8,964 bases of DNA, from contig JAPPMR010000534.1 of the NCBI GenBank assembly GCA_028818995.1, positions 1 through 8,964 on the forward strand. The letters are read 5' to 3'. Positions 8,601 through 8,964 of this stretch are shown here, piece by piece (within the stretch, counting starts at the first letter, position 1; the number at the start of each line of letters is the position of its first letter). The notes beneath the pieces are model-generated. The model did no database searches. It saw only the letters and a list, made by a program, of their open reading frames with translations, and was not told where the DNA came from. Origin of the DNA: Candidatus Poribacteria bacterium (GTDB lineage Bacteria > Poribacteria > WGA-4E > WGA-3G). A program made the position numbers and the translations under genes.

Positions 8601-8634
8601 TGCGACGTACCAATTCAATATCGTTGTTTTTCAT
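5632..8634 (-). CDS. ECF sigma factor - TM - Asp-box (BNR-like) propeller fusion, copy 3
   Basis: A 1000-residue protein with the same architecture as copy 2. Sigma-2 is at about 10-95 (DFHIAEEITQDTFLKAYQKL; WLRKKR). Sigma-4 is at about 125-180, with HTH around ERMSEFLGVSANTIKSRL. The ISPNLTDNIMREV linker is at 195-207, the membrane helix at about 221-243, and the outer segment PYSLDAHAERMVELVDAPI at 250-268. Asp boxes lie at 397, 440, 535, 579, 625, 674, 873 and 916, each close to S-x-D-x-G-x-(T/S)-W; the seventh and eighth have N or H before W. About 190 residues without a box separate the sixth and seventh and include a charged, probably helical stretch (about 751-800). It is first in the transcriptional order, with its own candidate ECF promoter and SD AAGG. 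I infer a membrane-tethered sigma factor with an external sensor. Its ligand is unknown, and nothing indicates sialidase activity. Confidence 0.92.
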   Translation of the reverse strand: MKNNDIELVRRILEGDEAAFSTLVEKYQKQVHALAWRKIGDFHIAEEITQDTFLKAYQKLATLKKPHRLAGWLYVIATRCCQAWLRKKRIQIESLEEIDSEEIEPEAYSRYVVEEEAKVTVEAQRQIVKNLLATLPESERTVITLHYFGDMTCERMSEFLGVSANTIKSRLRRARNRLKKEEPMIREAISNFQISPNLTDNIMREVNRLKPAAPSVSKPLVPWAVAASSAVLIMLMLGIGSQYLTHFQNPYSLDAHAERMVELVDAPIFFNLEVKPNIRNQLANANALNKTDNNGQKPDAVLLAAAQSEGEDIAAAKQQWIQSEPIRGSEVISLLATPEGEVYALADRNIYKLETDGKGWRHIFDTNLLDTDYEGEAVMKKWGNTLYLILSTDLFASKDDGKTWDLVHSWPRDRWYPLELVVTRQAFYMLFYIGNDVLRSEDKGKTWKAINGQIDRFIASIVNIQDTLFARTRYALYRFTDDNWQRLEFPVSVGKVRSVAATEEKLYVVAEASDDVLDSGKVSQGQERGWWIFRSTDLGESWDDITPTNAWPVKGLPPRLQLIAVGDTLLAMEHGMVSSPDSGNTWLTSQLSGPTPLTHPDINFKAAAVNEGVFYVSGRNGLHRSTDSGKSWSQVNITMDKSKIEALIAYKRNDKKHDTPPTLYAKYEGRIAKTSDEGKSWDAVQIEIPMTDPDREKPPDITHIFKSDGVLYARGGGSFHRSKTHIYRVSTDGNMLVPIQGMPIFDSLVSYIKSDEILDNRFNISDKSVLEQMQEEIPGATQLLKQLTQTDQENRFKLFRVAQRSPFAVSGDTFYMEYNYKLFRWKPGDTEWHGTGVEETVELTLDIAGKAPKLAVSGDTVYFGKRDGRLVQSLDAGHNWKDIPLDFIFSTPIQAFKDIVFAGSTVYVATDVGVAASDAGKHWHAITDAVGTHLIMERLAVDGTKVYGVTKETGIYRLESGTWEQVVPKIPDNVISLAADGNTLYVGTQNRGMLHYNLEE

Positions 8635-8637
8635 AGG

Positions 8638-8646
8638 TCACCTTCT
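8638..8646 (-). promoter_or_regulatory. Ribosome binding site of sigma/Asp-box copy 3
   Basis: AGAAGGTGA on the minus strand, with AAGG six bases before the ATG at 8634; it fixes the MKN start. Confidence 0.6.
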
Positions 8647-8684
8647 GATAAGTGCAAATTTGAGCGTTATCTCCTGTGTTTAGT

Positions 8685-8703
8685 AAAAAAAGATTACAAA
8701 TCT
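8685..8703 (-). other. Small hairpin plus U-run in the leader of copy 3
   Basis: On the minus strand AGATT-TGT-AATCT is followed directly by a run of T (7 including the last stem base), inside the predicted leader between the -10 at 8726 and the ATG at 8634. The shape is that of a weak intrinsic terminator. The stem is only 5 AT-rich pairs, so a role as attenuator is doubtful. Confidence 0.2.
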
Positions 8704-8725
8704 AACATTGTCCTGTACTTTAAAA

Positions 8726-8752
8726 GACGCGAGGTAGGTGCAAAACGGGTGC
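8726..8752 (-). promoter_or_regulatory. Candidate ECF-sigma promoter of copy 3
   Basis: On the minus strand GCACCC (8747-8752), 17 bases starting GTTTT, then CGTC (8726-8729). A T-run with GC (TTTTTTTGC) lies just upstream, as at copy 2. A start of transcription would fall near 8718, giving a leader of roughly 85 bases. Confidence 0.6.
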
Positions 8753-8909
8753 ATAACGCAAAAAAATATTCCTAAGAGGGACGATCCAAGAAAATACGGT
8801 ACTATTTTACCAAATTGGGTGGGTTTGTCAAGGTATGAGGATTGGTTGCAGGGTTATTTAGTTTTAAGAATTAGCAGTTGATGAGTGTTACAGAGAGTTT
8901 ACATCGTAG
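8753..8909. other. Intergenic stretch with no recognised feature
   Basis: Apart from the T-run (minus strand) near 8760-8766 that may act as an UP-like element, I see no open frame with coding character, no RNA gene and no strong repeat here. Confidence 0.5.
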
Positions 8910-8964
8910 GTCGGGTAGAGCGAAGCGAAACCCGACATGTTCACGCTTTTGTCGGGTTTCGCTT
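8910..8964. repeat. Palindromic intergenic repeat (REP/MITE-like), reaching the window end
   Basis: AAGCGAAACCCGACA (8923-8937) and its exact reverse complement (8950-8964) form a 15-bp perfect stem with a 12-base loop. A third arm, GTCGGGT (8910-8916), can pair instead with ACCCGAC (8930-8936), so two hairpins compete. The structure may continue past the edge. It looks like a dispersed palindromic element, but it could also serve as a terminator for a neighbour outside the window. Confidence 0.65.

Noticed and set aside
2431..8634. Sialidase or other glycosidase call from the Asp boxes
   Set aside because: Asp boxes are structural turns found in many non-enzymatic propellers. The fusion to a sigma factor argues for binding, and I could not identify a catalytic set or the FRIP-type motif.
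8389..8775. Plus-strand 128-codon open frame crossing the start of copy 3
   Set aside because: It overlaps the conserved sigma-2 coding sequence in antisense and runs through the promoter region; the translation shows no recognisable domain.

Overview
The window holds three large paralogous genes, all on the minus strand and transcribed right to left: 8634→5632, 5472→2431 and 2162→beyond the left edge. Each encodes an ECF-type sigma-70 factor (sigma-2 and sigma-4 regions, about residues 1-185). A short linker, one predicted transmembrane helix (about residues 221-243) and a C-terminal beta-propeller domain follow. The two right-hand genes carry Asp-box (BNR-like) propellers, eight recognisable boxes each. 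The left-hand gene carries WD40 repeats: nine complete blades and a tenth cut by the window edge. No separate anti-sigma factor, enzyme or transporter gene is visible.

Layout, right to left. Positions 8910-8964 are a palindromic repeat reaching the window end. Positions 8753-8909 hold nothing recognisable. A candidate ECF promoter (8726-8752) precedes the first sigma/Asp-box gene, which ends in a hairpin at 5599-5619. A second candidate ECF promoter of nearly the same form (5523-5549) precedes the second sigma/Asp-box gene, which ends at a terminator-like hairpin (2400-2418). A 268-base spacer with a possible housekeeping promoter then leads into the sigma/WD40 gene.

The first ~308 residues are homologous in all three proteins. 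The WD40 and Asp-box versions part company just after a shared linker, so one sigma/membrane cassette appears to have been joined to different propellers. The predicted topology puts the sigma part in the cytoplasm and the propeller outside the membrane. I infer that these are one-component, membrane-tethered sigma factors that sense something outside the membrane. Both Asp-box genes carry the same promoter-like motif, GCAMCC-N17-CGTC (M = A or C), which suggests autoregulation or cross-regulation within the cluster. The WD40 gene lacks the motif.

Organism: moderate GC, large genes, families of WD40/Asp-box proteins, ECF expansion with C-terminal extensions, and a dispersed-looking palindrome at the edge. 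These fit a large-genome bacterium of the Poribacteria / Planctomycetes type. Candidatus Poribacteria is my best guess, from impression of protein style only and not from any search.
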